Translations under genes and position numbers: made by a program
Shown: one piece after another, positions 36,901 to 40,112 of the stretch
Layout: each line of letters starts with the position of its first letter
Position numbering within the stretch: position 1 is the first letter of the stretch
Notes under the pieces: generated by a model
Told to the model about the DNA's origin: nothing
The model's input: only the letters and a program-made list of their open reading frames with translations
The model's database searches: none
Assembly: GCF_000699445.3 (NCBI RefSeq)
Contig: NC_067196.1
Location: 2,356,001 to 2,420,000, forward strand
Origin: Schistosoma haematobium
Taxonomy: Eukaryota; Platyhelminthes; Trematoda; Strigeidida; Schistosomatidae
Reading direction: 5' to 3'
Length of the DNA stretch: 64,000 nucleotides

Positions 36901-38475
36901 GTAATTTATTAAAAGAAGAAGTAAGTTTATCTATTTAATTTATAAATATATCATTATCATTGTTAAGAGTTGATTGTAGATATATGTAATTGACAGTAAA
37001 TTCTACTTTACTTAACCTTTATATTCATTTATTTATTTTAACACATAGATATTGGTACAAGAAGGCACCAAATATATATGCGTCACACCATACTTGTGTG
37101 TGTGATACTGCCCGGGTGCCAGACCGAAGCAGGTGGGTTTTCTTAGGGGGGCAACACTCCGAGTCTTTGACCTGAAGGCCTAACCCACAAGGCAGTGGAG
37201 CATCGTAAGGAGATGCAGTCCCATGGTAGCCGGTGACCAACGATTGGTTCATACGCCATTTGTTCTTGCAGGATACTGGAGTCTATGTGCACCATTGATT
37301 TGGGATTCAGTTAAAACGCCGGACATTCGCTTTTCGTCCTTTCATTTTCGTAAACAATAGTATTTCCACGAGAAGGCAGTGAGTAGGACTTCCCTGGCAG
37401 AGGCTGTATACGCGTGGCCGTGTGAGAGTATTTCAAGAGGGAGTGCGGGTCCACCCCACTCTCAGCCATATCAGGGCATTTGGGGGCAAAAACCTCCACA
37501 AAGTATTGAAGAAGTATCACTTTCAATGTGTTTGTATTAAAGAGAACAAGGTGATTGATAAGATTATTCATGACTCTATGATCATAGACAATCACTAATT
37601 GTAACTGTTCAATCAGATATAATCAAAGTACCCATCATAATTTTCAAGGATGATTTTGAAATCTTTCAACAATTAACAAAATGAAAACGTTGATTGATCG
37701 AAATATTTTAAAGATTACTTCAAAGAATTATCGAATACTCCTTAATAAACTACTAGATCTATTATGATTAGTAATAAAACTCTCAATCATTTTCAAAGAG
37801 AGGAGTTTCCTTTTATTCTACACCCTAGAATGCATATCAATCTTGGCCCGGAAATGCTCTGGTACGGCCGAGAGTTGGGAGAGTCCGCTCTCCTTCTCGA
37901 AATGCTCTCACATGGCCACGTGTATATAGCCTCTGCCAGGGAAGTCATACTCACTGCCTTCTCGTGACAATACTATTGTTTACGAAATTGAGAGGACGAA
38001 AAGCGAATGTTCGGCGCTTTAACCGGGTTGGTGGACATGGAGAGTTCACCTAGGGGAGTTGGAAAACTTTCATTCCAAACCAGTGGTGCATATGATCTTC
38101 AGTACCGTGAGGGGAAAATGGGACTGCATCTTCTTACGTTGTCCCACTGCCTCGTGGATCAAACCTTCAAGTCGAAGGCTCGGGGTGTGGCCCTATAAGT
38201 AAACCATCTGCTTCGATTTGGATACTTGAGAAGTATCCCAGCCCTTACACAGATCAAATAAGATTTGTTTGGCGTATATGTATTTGGTGCCTCCTTGTAC
38301 CAATATCTATGTGTTAAAATTAAAAAAAATCAATCTTACAGTTGTTATGTTTTGTACTTATTTCCAGATTATTGTTAATGAAAAAGAATTAAGAATTGGA
38401 CCGAAATCTTCATCCTCTTCATCATCATCATCTTCAACAACATCGTCTTCATTCACAATGAATCATATTCATTGA
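1665..38475 (+). CDS. DOCK-family Rho GEF, C-terminal DHR-2 part (10 exons, partial gene)
   Basis: Spliced coding region: 1665-1777, 8279-8388, 11007-11243, 13918-14100, 20416-20536, 25169-25356, 27947-28016, 34097-34439, 36782-36920, 38368-38475. All junctions have AG/GT borders and matching phases; the total is 1612 nt, i.e. one leftover base plus 536 codons and a stop. The protein follows the DHR-2 domain of DOCK proteins from the TWL...[11 protein letters not shown] helix to the end. The block [13 protein letters not shown], followed by a YP..KV..LKE segment, is most like the DOCK9/10/11 (zizimin) group rather than DOCK6-8, from remembered family sequences. By family, DHR-2 loads GTP on Rac/Cdc42 at membranes. 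The DHR-1 and N-terminal exons are not in the window. Confidence 0.88.
1868..2070 (-). repeat. SR2-like RTE LINE 3' end
   Basis: The complement of the C-terminal coding end and tail: TTACTTACTCCTGTTACTC then CACTCACCAACCAACATTC. It is recognised by comparison with 14262 and 62232. Confidence 0.55.
2259..2620 (+). repeat. HS element HS1 (tRNA-like + hammerhead-like)
   Basis: It starts TTATCAGTATAAGGGTTGTGG and has a spacer with GTGTCGGGTAGAGACAAATA, a tRNA-like head, then CTGAAGAGTCCCACAATAGGAC. The GAAA is disrupted (AGAAC). The tail is TCTAACATCAATAGACTCATG. Confidence 0.65.
3194..3478 (-). repeat. HS2: HS element with clear terminal inverted repeats
   Basis: The first 36 nt (TTATCAGTTTAGGGGTTGTG...) recur inverted at 3443-3478 with one mismatch. 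Inside, on the minus strand, are a tRNA-like head and a hammerhead with CTGGGGA (core A lost). Only one tRNA/hammerhead arm remains. No target duplication was found. Confidence 0.7.
3623..4012 (+). repeat. Microsatellite cluster (TTTG)n, (TG)n, (AC)n
   Basis: (TTTG)n at 3623-3665 and 3836-3872, (TG)n to 3888, and (AC)n at 3994-4012, in DOCK intron 1. No gene seen. Confidence 0.85.
4435..4645 (+). repeat. HS3
   Basis: A tRNA-like head (AGTGGTCTAATGGTTAAGC, GGGTTCGAAT), then CTGAGTGAGTC...AAGACGAAACGGTCGTCCAGTGC and the tail TCTAGCTTCAATTGACTCATG. A GT insertion breaks the core. A run of nine G lies in the head. Confidence 0.65.
5195..5415 (-). repeat. HS4
   Basis: Minus-sense copy, with the tail at the left (ATGAGTCCATTGAAGCTAGAC) and the tRNA-like head at the right. 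The hammerhead core reads TTGAGAGA with a damaged GAAA region. Inverted tail sequence at 5375-5413 closes the element. Confidence 0.6.
5901..6321 (+). mobile_element. LINE 3' fragment with TSD ATATCTTTATT
   Basis: A 5'-truncated copy related to the 15029-18957 LINE: C-terminal coding remnant (GGTGTAGACTACC, GGGGTCCGCGAGATAATAGC), 3' UTR and a CTGACTGACTG end. It is flanked by ATATCTTTATT (5890-5900 and 6322-6332). The target lies in a family D tail. Confidence 0.85.
6333..6948 (-). repeat. Family D with internal 127-bp duplication
   Basis: Family D in minus orientation. The segment starting CACTTTTCGT (6661) is repeated in diverged form from CACATTTCGT (6788), offset 127. A LINE fragment is inserted in its tail. 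Confidence 0.7.
7410..7590 (+). repeat. SM-alpha relics
   Basis: It contains CTGAAGAGTCCCAAAATAGGACGAAACGCGCGTC (given as motif positions 7419-7452), a hammerhead core with the palindromic ACGCGCGT, then the usual 5' part (ATGCACATATACCAACAT, GGGAAGATACAAGT) after it, i.e. in permuted order. The downstream helix I strand is absent. Confidence 0.55.
7791..8130 (+). repeat. Direct repeat of ~60 bp, period 280, with TATA motif
   Basis: CATCTCTACATCAAACTCTC at 7791 and 8071, each followed by AAGTTTAGTA and CTAATATATAAAGGC. A tandem LTR or promoter-type repeat is possible. It lies about 150 nt before DOCK exon e2. Confidence 0.6.
8279..8388 (+). CDS. DOCK exon e2 (DHR-2)
   Basis: Acceptor TTTTAG at 8273-8278; donor gtaaat at 8389. 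Two bases complete the Gly split with e1, then [13 protein letters not shown]... follows, matching the FPGGC.AFK.I motif of DOCK-D DHR-2. It ends in phase 0. Confidence 0.85.
8440..8775. repeat. HS5: head-to-head palindromic HS element
   Basis: The left arm is antisense (tail, hammerhead complement, tRNA-like complement) and the right arm is sense (TTGAAGAGTCCTGCAATAGGACGAAACG, tail). The two arms meet at about 8610-8650. Both cores have lost the first C or more. Confidence 0.65.
9310..9720 (+). repeat. Dispersed LINE 3'-UTR-like repeat
   Basis: It shares TCAGAATCTGTCGTAATAGCC and TAGACCCTGAGTTTCATG with the copy at 19225-19740. Its probable origin is a LINE 3' end of another family. Confidence 0.5.
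9900..9990 (-). repeat. HS6, truncated
   Basis: Only the tail and the start of the hammerhead complement remain (GGTTGAGATCAATTGAAAGTC to GGAAGTACTGAACGGCCGTT). Confidence 0.5.
10017..10485 (-). mobile_element. Family D with TSD TTACAATGA
   Basis: A complete 469-bp copy flanked by TTACAATGA (10008-10016 and 10486-10494). It defines both ends of the family: GGGGGC at the 5' end of the sense strand and an A/T-rich tail at the 3' end. Confidence 0.85.
10815..10955 (+). repeat. HS7, minimal palindromic copy
   Basis: It is flanked by TTTCAATGGTTAAGATCATG and its inverse CATGATCTTAACCATTGAAA. Only the hammerhead and tail remain in sense, and the core is TTGAGGA. It ends about 50 nt upstream of DOCK exon e3. 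Confidence 0.65.
11007..11243 (+). CDS. DOCK exon e3 (DHR-2)
   Basis: Acceptor TTTAAG; donor gtaagt at 11244. It has 79 codons in phase 0: [11 protein letters not shown]..., then LILPIYESK and [11 protein letters not shown]. These match the L.VPIYE... and FFRVAFYG landmarks of DHR-2. A 93-bp inverted repeat starts 10 nt after the donor (see repeat entry at 11254). Confidence 0.9.
11254..11649. repeat. 93-bp inverted repeat (hairpin) next to the e3 splice donor
   Basis: Arm 1 (11254-11346) and arm 2 (11557-11649) are reverse complements with 6 mismatches in 93 and no gap (about 94%). The loop is 210 bp. Arm 1 starts 10 nt after the donor of DOCK exon e3. The loop matches no other repeat here. 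Confidence 0.9.
12338..12367 (+). repeat. (AT)n microsatellite
   Basis: Fourteen or so AT units after GACACTGACAT in DOCK intron 3. Confidence 0.85.
12659..12927. repeat. Inverted repeat of ~75-80 bp arms
   Basis: TTGTTATAACTTGTCGTTTTGAA at 12659-12681 recurs inverted at 12905-12927 and pairing continues inward through ACTTTTTATATCTG (85-90% overall). The loop is about 115 bp. The right end TTATAACA is followed by TGGTGACGGG, like an LTR end plus primer site. Confidence 0.75.
12930..13012 (-). repeat. LTR start fragment beside a primer-site-like sequence
   Basis: TGGTGACGGGGATGGG (12930-12945, + strand) is followed by the complement of a 328-bp-type LTR start (CTTCGGCTCTTTCTGAAC, GGACTGTCCTCA). 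This is a head-on junction like the one around 31258/33060. Confidence 0.5.
13238..13487. repeat. Inverted repeat of ~40-bp arms
   Basis: TTGATGGGGTTTTGTTCTCTGAGCTGGATGGTTTAGTC (13240-13277) has its inverse GACTAAACCATCC...GAACTAAACTCCATCAA at 13448-13485. It resembles a small foldback/MITE. It is the third hairpin in intron 3. Confidence 0.7.
13535..13812. repeat. HS8: head-to-head HS element with an intact sense hammerhead core
   Basis: The left arm is antisense (13535-13650) and the right arm is sense (13650-13812) with a tRNA-like head (GGGTTCGAATCC). The sense core is complete: CTGAGGA (13712-13718), GTCC-CACAAT-AGGAC, GAAA (13734-13737). Helix I pairing is weak. It lies about 100 nt upstream of DOCK exon e4. 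Confidence 0.7.
13918..14100 (+). CDS. DOCK exon e4 (DHR-2)
   Basis: Acceptor TATATAG; donor gtaagt at 14101. It has 61 codons in phase 0, beginning [17 protein letters not shown] and ending LDPMKAYVQ. This corresponds to the E.YIYKEPKL...LDPKYA.IQ block of DOCK9/10/11. Confidence 0.88.
14262..14712 (-). repeat. SR2-like RTE LINE 3' fragment
   Basis: On the minus strand it encodes LLYGAETWW, then [19 protein letters not shown] and NLLWDRTN, with stops and frameshifts. These motifs match what I recall of the schistosome RTE element SR2, and differ from the 1031-codon LINE. Confidence 0.72.
15229..18324 (-). CDS. LINE endonuclease-reverse transcriptase ORF (motif A Asp changed to Tyr)
   Basis: This is an uninterrupted 1031-codon frame. 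The N-terminal APE-type endonuclease shows IGAFNVRT (Asn35), SETRI (Glu64), a DFN motif (191-193) and SDH (287-289). The RT shows [18 protein letters not shown], a motif A reading [22 protein letters not shown] and YADD (750-753). The C-terminal region has [20 protein letters not shown], common in RTE-like LINEs. Residue 649 (codon 16380-16378) is Tyr where the catalytic Asp is expected, so activity is doubtful. The called start is a TTG; the frame is open upstream to a TAA at 18603-18601. It lies antisense in DOCK intron 4. Confidence 0.93.
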   Translation of the reverse strand: MASSSSVTIANDSSAQNSVPGLLKPRSKLHIGAFNVRTLCQIGQQASLAKTIESLSIDVCCVSETRIQDSSVVIHLTSPRQNREPTRYTLRVSGDRMASSRGLAGVGIALSMRAEQALLEWIPVNSRLCAVRLSSSVRTRKDRDTRRCLFVVSAYAPTDCSSDYVKDEFYRKLSELLQKAKRSDIVLVGDDFNAQIGSLNQTERHLGGYFSISAQRTDNGDRLLQLCSDNRLFLANTNFKHKERHRLTWRTPTPNQRWTQTDYIAISHRWRGSVEYCRSFWSTCLDSDHALIRARICLRLTGRKTATLKRPIRTELSNEKTKNRFQEQLSSQLGSSEDEADPDVAWKDIQTAVETAVTTISHLNHRVTKNQWISSKSITLMDSRKLVPSGSEYDEERQQIRSRLRKSLRNDREQWWATKAKEMEKAATIGNTRQLYRLIKETGINKSSVSEIISEKDDTLICSQSRRLERWAEHFREQFNWPSATLQLPSIPRQREWNNEVGPPTLAEVQKAIVSLKRGRAAGPDGLAPEVFKDGGPILEIRLTNILAKIWELDVIPSNWSQSLIVPIYKKGSKSSCDNHRGISLTNIISKILASIIIERLTKTRELQTRENQAGFRPGRGCIDHIFTIRQILEHRHTYRRPTMVVFLYLKAAFDSVDHETLWQCLSLKGVPQKYINLVSALYSNTTSRVRAYGELSSTFATSSGVRQGCPLSPLLFNFIIDLLMEITFSSTEFSGIDLHPGGPLVDLEYADDIVLFGEDADKMQSLLVALSNNARMFGMRFSPSKCKLLLQDWSALTPELRIGSEVVERVDNFTYLGSLISPNGLVSDEISARIRKARLAFANLRHLWRRRDIRLSIKGRVYCTAVCSVLIYGSETWPLRLEDTRKLLVFDHRCLRNIAGVCWDHRISNSEVRRRVLGNDGKSVDEVMNLHRLRWLSHVLRMPEHRLPRRAMLSGIGDGWKKVMGGQTKTWHQCLKSLTSSLSHVGRCRLLGWGPRDYRNQWLETLGDMAQNRSQWRRCIHCLSSLKLRD
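18325..18600 (-). other. In-frame upstream extension of the LINE ORF with lost ATG
   Basis: Ninety-two further codons are open in frame with the LINE ORF and end at TAA 18603-18601. A related copy near 45350-45542 reads ATGACTCACGAAGAG at the corresponding place, while this copy has AACCTCCCACGAAAG. The ancestral start was probably at about 18591-18589 and has been lost. The segment is Pro/Ser/Thr-rich with no domain seen. Confidence 0.6.
18958..19130 (+). repeat. SINE-C fragment with degraded hammerhead
   Basis: It follows the SINE-C pattern in sense: ACTGTGAAACTGG, TTCCCTCAAG, CTGATGA at 19041-19047, GAAA at 19062-19065 and CCAGTGTTTCCTGTCGACTACC. Stem II is weak. It directly abuts the LINE 5' end, suggesting the LINE landed in this SINE. 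Confidence 0.5.
19225..19740 (+). repeat. Dispersed LINE 3'-UTR-like repeat, second copy
   Basis: CAGAATCTGTTGTAATAGC, ATATTGAGTTTTAAAATTATC, and GATGTGGTTTTGCAACTTGG near its end, similar in style to the main LINE's 3' UTR (TGGTATGGCAACTTGG). Confidence 0.5.
20050..20310. repeat. HS9, rearranged mosaic
   Basis: A sense tRNA-like head (20090-20125) is followed by an antisense hammerhead segment (20125-20215) and then a sense hammerhead tail (20215-20305). The sense GAAA is lost (GGACCTAACGG). It ends about 105 nt before DOCK exon e5. Confidence 0.6.
20416..20536 (+). CDS. DOCK exon e5 (DHR-2)
   Basis: Acceptor CTATAG; donor gtaaga. It encodes [11 protein letters not shown]..., then [14 protein letters not shown] plus one base. 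This is the conserved VTYV.PY...RFVFEAP.T segment of DHR-2. Confidence 0.88.
21057..21315 (-). mobile_element. SINE-C with hammerhead motif (TSD ATATGGATA)
   Basis: A 259-bp insertion in the family c LTR, flanked by ATATGGATA (21048-21056 and 21316-21324). On the minus strand it has a tRNA-like stretch (GGATAGCTCGGTGGTAACG) followed by a hammerhead motif and a short tail. Confidence 0.72.
21090..21132 (-). ncRNA. Hammerhead ribozyme motif of SINE-C
   Basis: Minus strand: CCTTG helix I, CTGACGA core, GTGC-CAAGTA-GCAC stem II, GAAA, ATCCGGGT (4-bp loopless stem III with one G-U), then C at the cleavage site and CAGGG closing helix I. Stem II is GTGC/GCAC, not the GTCC/GGAC of the other families, so both strands changed together. 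Confidence 0.7.
22405..23043 (+). repeat. LINE 3' fragment
   Basis: A 5'-truncated relative of the LINE, from the ...[12 protein letters not shown] region through [12 protein letters not shown] and GGQTKTW to the GTACGTACGTACG and CTGACTGACTGA end. Frameshifts (e.g. TGATACGTG) show it is dead. Confidence 0.8.
23499..23980 (+). mobile_element. Family D with TSD AAGGAATT
   Basis: A complete copy flanked by AAGGAATT (23491-23498 and 23981-23988). It is extremely similar to the oppositely oriented copy at 25804-26295: the 105-codon and 103-codon frames across them are almost identical. Together they flank DOCK exon e6. Confidence 0.88.
24450..24815 (+). mobile_element. Solo LTR, family b (TSD CATTG)
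   Basis: It is 366 bp, starting TGTTGTAACG and ending CCTAACA, flanked by the 5-bp direct repeat CATTG (24445-24449 and 24816-24820). A TTTATATA box lies inside. The 5-bp duplication fits integrase-type insertion. Confidence 0.82.
25169..25356 (+). CDS. DOCK exon e6 (DHR-2)
   Basis: Acceptor GAATAG; donor gtaagt. It completes the Gly from e5, then reads ...[21 protein letters not shown]...[12 protein letters not shown]. This is the near-invariant KRRTILTT...FPY.K.R and PI..A.D.I motif. The exon lies between two closely similar family D copies in opposite orientation (23499-23980 and 25804-26295). Confidence 0.92.
25804..26295 (-). mobile_element. Family D with TSD GTGTTTGATGA
   Basis: A complete copy flanked by GTGTTTGATGA (25793-25803 and 26296-26306). 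It is the inverted partner of the 23499 copy. Confidence 0.88.
26759..27100 (-). mobile_element. SM-alpha-type hammerhead SINE
   Basis: On the minus strand: a 5' part with GGGAAGATACAAGTAAAAGAC, a tRNA-like head (CTCAGTAGCTAAGTGGATAA, GGGTTCGAGTCCCAGAG), then a hammerhead motif and GCTAGCCACTATCCATC. The order and motif match the schistosome SM-alpha repeats as I recall them. It is antisense to DOCK, in intron 6. Confidence 0.8.
26784..26827 (-). ncRNA. Hammerhead ribozyme motif of SM-alpha-type SINE
   Basis: Minus strand: ATCCAG helix I, CTGACGA, GCCC-CAAGTA-GGAC (one C-A mismatch in stem II), GAAA, CACACGT stem III region, C, CTGGAT. Helix I pairs perfectly and all invariant core residues are kept. 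SM-alpha hammerheads are known to self-cleave. Confidence 0.75.
27208..27625 (+). repeat. HS10, long copy with central spacer
   Basis: A shortened inverted arm, the central spacer (GTGAGAAGCAG, AACTCACTGAAGACAATGG, AATTTCGTGGATTGGTTGAAG), a sense tRNA-like head with GGGTTCAAATCTCGCG, a hammerhead motif, and the tail ending ACAAAACCCCTCTGATA. Confidence 0.75.
27491..27539 (+). ncRNA. Hammerhead motif in HS10, sense to DOCK intron 6
   Basis: GCACTG (27491-27496), three extra nt, CTGAGGA (27500-27506), GTCC-CACAATA-GGAC, GAAA (27522-27525), the 8-nt palindrome ACGGCCGT as stem III, T at the cleavage position, then CAGTGC pairing with GCACTG. All invariant core bases are present; the 3-nt bulge beside the core may reduce activity. 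Confidence 0.6.
27869..27913 (+). repeat. (ATT)n microsatellite near e7 acceptor
   Basis: About 14 ATT units, ending 33 nt upstream of the acceptor of DOCK exon e7. Length change could affect recognition of this short exon. Confidence 0.85.
27947..28016 (+). CDS. DOCK exon e7 (short, DHR-2)
   Basis: Acceptor ATACAG; donor gttagt. It has 23 codons plus one base: [19 protein letters not shown]... . It is short, but its phase joins e6 and e8 exactly, and [13 protein letters not shown] aligns with the E.KDKTAELQKL helix expected here. An (ATT)n run lies about 35 nt upstream of the acceptor. Confidence 0.7.
28083..28546 (-). mobile_element. Family D, probable TSD TTCCYTGAATT
   Basis: Near-complete copy. 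TTCCTTGAATT (28072-28082) and TTCCCTGAATT (28547-28557) flank it with one mismatch. It starts 66 nt after the end of DOCK exon e7. Confidence 0.78.
28690..28762 (-). repeat. Fragment of the 328-bp LTR start
   Basis: Complement of TGTGAGGACGGTCC...GAACCTCAGAAAGAACCGAAC. It matches the LTR at 30928 and the inverted fragment at 33060. Confidence 0.6.
29355..29760. repeat. HS11, strongly diverged
   Basis: An inverted arm (29365-29460) and a sense arm (29600-29760, ACTGAGGAGTCACAATGCTAGG) are both recognisable, but the hammerhead and tRNA parts are degraded. Confidence 0.45.
29928..30058 (+). repeat. HS12, truncated sense copy
   Basis: It begins in the tRNA-like B-box area (GGGTTCGAGG) and has CTAAGGAGTCCGACAATAGGACGAAACGG (core G changed to A) and the full tail. 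Confidence 0.6.
30358..30722 (+). mobile_element. Solo LTR, family b (TSD GACCT)
   Basis: It is 365 bp, TGTTGTAACG...CCTAACA, flanked by GACCT at 30353-30357 and 30723-30727. Like the copy at 24450 it carries TTTATATACCAA followed by a conserved CCACATCGTACCATAAAA block. Confidence 0.82.
30928..31255 (+). repeat. 328-bp LTR of a Ty3/gypsy-type element
   Basis: It starts TGTGAAGACGG and ends CTAACA, directly before a TGGTGACG primer-binding-like site. An inverted partial copy of its first ~90 nt lies at 32966-33060, and weaker copies lie at 28690-28762 and 12938-13010. The length equals what I recall for the schistosome element Boudicca; that name is a guess. Confidence 0.75.
31258..31272 (+). 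other. Primer-binding-site-like sequence
   Basis: TGGTGACGGG follows the LTR end by 2 nt. TGG plus TGAC would pair with the 3' CCA end of a tRNA such as tRNA-Trp, the primer used by CsRn1-like elements (from memory). The same TGGTGACGGG follows an LTR-like end at 12930. Confidence 0.5.
31281..32621 (+). pseudogene. Decayed gag and protease of the LTR element
   Basis: Gag starts at ATG 31281 ([20 protein letters not shown]). It then shifts frame near 31560 and again near 31840. A zinc knuckle [13 protein letters not shown] (C-x2-C-x3-H-x4-C) followed by further Cys/His lies around 32080-32165. An aspartic-protease-like segment [15 protein letters not shown] is at about 32338-32385 with [14 protein letters not shown] downstream. 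No RT or integrase follows in sense. It is non-functional here. Confidence 0.8.
32700..33060 (-). pseudogene. Inverted LTR/pol fragment of the same element
   Basis: On the minus strand the first ~90 nt of the LTR (from 33060) run to the CCTATTGGA site near 32968 and join directly to a coding-like frame. That frame (32966-32706) looks like the linker between RNase H and integrase ([20 protein letters not shown]...EKDNALKIL). LTR and pol are not normally adjacent, so this is a deletion product. Confidence 0.55.
33564..33968 (+). mobile_element. HS13 with 12-bp target duplication
   Basis: It is flanked by ATTTACTGTTTC at 33552-33563 and 33969-33980. It begins inside the inverted arm (TGATTGAAATCTTGAACC), i.e. 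5'-truncated, and ends with the full tail (CTCCACAACCC...TTGATA). Its hammerhead core is CTGACAA (broken). The truncation plus 12-bp duplication indicates retrotransposition, not cut-and-paste. Confidence 0.8.
34097..34439 (+). CDS. DOCK exon e8 (DHR-2 lobe C, nucleotide-sensor region, Thr-rich insert)
   Basis: Acceptor AAATAG; donor gtaagt at 34440, phase 2. It encodes [10 protein letters not shown], then an insert with a run of ten Thr and Asn/Ser-rich sequence, then [23 protein letters not shown]. The Val before Asn-Ala-Gly-Pro sits where I recall the nucleotide-sensor Val of DOCK9. The insert, roughly 50 residues, has no counterpart in the vertebrate proteins I recall. Confidence 0.9.
34548..34858 (+). 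repeat. HS14, diverged
   Basis: Spacer-like start (AACCAATGGAGCTCAACCGTG), a damaged tRNA-like head, and CTGAAGATTTCTCACACTAGGACGAAAC. Stem II does not pair well. The tail ends CTCCACAACCCTGTAATGA. Confidence 0.5.
34917..35383 (-). mobile_element. Family D, probable TSD TTAAYGTTTA
   Basis: A complete copy lacking the central GGAGTTGG...CCACC segment. TTAATGTTTA (34907-34916) and TTAACGTTTA (35384-35393) flank it. Confidence 0.78.
35675..36579 (-). mobile_element. Insertion of LINE 5' leader only, 11-bp TSD, with nested solo LTR
   Basis: TTCTCTTAGAT flanks it at 35664-35674 and 36580-36590. After removing the LTR (35718-36073), ~544 nt match the LINE from its exact 5' end (TACCCGACTG) to about 18390. 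There is no 3' UTR and no (CTGA)n tail. Confidence 0.78.
35718..36073 (+). mobile_element. Solo LTR, family b, nested in LINE 5' sequence
   Basis: It is about 356 bp, with a diverged start (TGCTATACTG) and end CCCAACA. The flanks GAAAG and TAAAG are a probable 5-bp duplication with one change. It interrupts a LINE leader between GAGGTATGAG and GTTATCACTT, which are adjacent in the LINE copies at 18430 and 45375. Confidence 0.7.
36782..36920 (+). CDS. DOCK exon e9 (end of DHR-2)
   Basis: Acceptor TATATAG; donor gtaagt. One base completes Phe with e8; the sequence then gives [15 protein letters not shown] and [20 protein letters not shown]. This matches the terminal helix (F..AC...EY...L...Y..M..EL) of DOCK9-like proteins. 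Confidence 0.87.
37022..37487 (-). repeat. Family D
   Basis: A complete copy in minus orientation, from TTTATTTATTTTAACAC to CAGGGCATTTGGGGGC. It lies 100 nt after DOCK exon e9. No clear duplication was found. Confidence 0.8.
37845..38328 (+). mobile_element. Family D with TSD ATCAATCTT, next to terminal DOCK exon
   Basis: A complete sense copy flanked by ATCAATCTT (37836-37844 and 38329-38337). The second duplication ends 30 nt before terminal exon e10, so the exon's branch/polypyrimidine region lies at the insertion edge. Confidence 0.85.
38368..38475 (+). CDS. DOCK exon e10: terminal exon with Ser tail
   Basis: Acceptor TTTCCAG. It has 35 codons then [16 protein letters not shown], a run of ten Ser, Thr/Ser, and MNHIH. 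The Ser run is a simple-sequence coding repeat. A candidate polyadenylation signal AATAAA lies at 38812-38817. A family D insertion ends about 30 nt upstream of this exon. Confidence 0.85.
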   Translation: MIVNEKELRIGPKSSSSSSSSSSTTSSSFTMNHIH

Positions 38476-38574
38476 ATTAACCAACTACATTGAACTCTAT
38501 TTCTTTTTTGGTCATCTCTCTTTCATCTTTATCCCATGAATAGTATATTTGTGTATACAGTGATAGGGTCATTG

Positions 38575-38700
38575 TTCCATTAGCGTTTTTTTTTTTTTTT
38601 TTTTTTGTGTGGAGTAAATTAGTTTTCTACGGGATAGAATTGCTAACCCTCATGCTTAACCTTCCTCTTTTTATCCAAACTTGGAATCGGTATGAACTCG
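38575..38700 (+). repeat. Repeat with poly(T) run, shared with 44636
   Basis: ATTAGCG followed by ~22 T, then GGATAGAATTGCTAACCC and TTATCCAAACTTGGAATCGG. It matches the left part of the 44636 fragment. It lies in the likely DOCK 3' UTR. Confidence 0.55.
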
Positions 38701-39294
38701 AGAAGAACTACACACAGATAGATTTACATTGTTCATTAATCCAACTTAATTTTATTCAATGATCATGTATTTACATTCTTATCATATAAATTGAATAGAA
38801 AAATAAACATTCCAATTATAATTCACATATCGGTGTAATATGTATACACATAATGGGATATACTACTGATAGCCATCGACATATATGAGTAGTATATTAA
38901 CACCAAACAGAAATAGCTTGTTTAATCTAGAAATTGTGTTGTTCTTCACTGTACTAGTAACAAATAATAGAAGAAGTCCTCTTTTTCTTTTCGAATCTTC
39001 TATTGAATACCTTTATTGTTTTTGAAAACAAACAATGTATTATGTAACTTGGATCAAATGTGTTTATGATTATAGATTATTATCAATGATGAGTATTCAT
39101 TCAAATGCATTTCTATGTCAATTATTTTGATCCCTTCTTTTACTTTTTCTTCTAATTATTATGATCAATTATAATATTGTACACTATTTATTCTCACATA
39201 ATAGATGTGGATGGATATTTTTTTTTCTGTCACCAAGTTGTATGTATTATGGACAATTATTTTGTAAAATAATGATATAATATAGTAATGATTA

Positions 39295-39296
<2 letters not shown>

Positions 39297-39332
<36 letters not shown>
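39297..39332 (+). repeat. (AT)n microsatellite
   Basis: About 18 AT units, 820 nt downstream of the DOCK stop codon. Confidence 0.85.
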
Positions 39333-39338
<6 letters not shown>

Positions 39339-39394
39339 ATGATTATAGAGTTGATAGACTTGTTGCCGAGGTAACAGTGTGAACGTTTACTTAT

Positions 39395-39500
39395 ATGATA
39401 AGTCTTGCTAATTGAATGCTATATTCAGTTCCTAAGCTATTCTCGTAAAACCCTCCCCCCCTCCCCTGAGTTAGAACGATACAACGATCTGAACATGAGA
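39395..39500 (+). repeat. Direct repeat, copy 1 (partner at 40632)
   Basis: TGATAAGTCTTGCTAATTG, TTCCTAAGCTATTCTCGTAA, a C-rich run, GAACGATACAACGATCTGAAC. The partner at 40632-40740 is about 90% identical, 1.24 kb away. A remnant LTR pair is possible. Confidence 0.6.
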
Positions 39501-39589
39501 GAAATGGCTGATTGATTTATAAAGTTAATGATTAGGAAGTAGTCATTTATTCTCATTTATCTATCTACCCTAAAAAGTAACAATTAGTT

Positions 39590-40112
39590 TTATTTATTAT
39601 AACACATAGATATTGGTACAAGGAGGCACCCAATACATATGCACCACACAAATCTCATTTGATATGTACGAGGGCTGTGATACTACCCGGGTGCCCAAAC
39701 CGAAGCAGGTGGTTTTCTTAGAGGTTCATAACCGGAGCCTTTGACCTAATAGTTTGATCCATAAGTCGGTGGAGCAACGTCAGAAAATACAGTCCTATGG
39801 TAGCCGGTGACTAACGATTGGTTCATACGCCATTTTTTCTTTCAGGATACTTGAGCCAACCCATGTGCACCATTGGTTTGGAACCAGGGTTTTCCAACTC
39901 CCCTAGGTGAACTCTGCATGTCCACCAACCCGGTTAAAGCGATGGACATTCACATTTCGTCCTGTTAATTTCGTAAACAACACCCCCCTGTCACGAGAAG
40001 GCAGTGAGTATGACTTCCCTGGTAGAGGCTATATACGCGTGGTCATGTGAGAGCATTCCGAGAGAGTGAGCGGACTCTCCCAACTCTCGGCCGTACCAGG
40101 GCATTCGGGGGC
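39590..40112 (-). repeat. Family D, longest form
   Basis: A complete ~520-bp copy including the central CCAACTCCCCTAGGTG segment, 1.1 kb downstream of the DOCK stop codon. Confidence 0.8.

Larger units (their letters stand above)
36921..38367 (+). other. DOCK intron 9
   Basis: 1.4 kb. Holds two inverted family D copies (37022-37487 minus, 37845-38328 plus) about 350 nt apart. Nothing else recognised. Confidence 0.7.
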
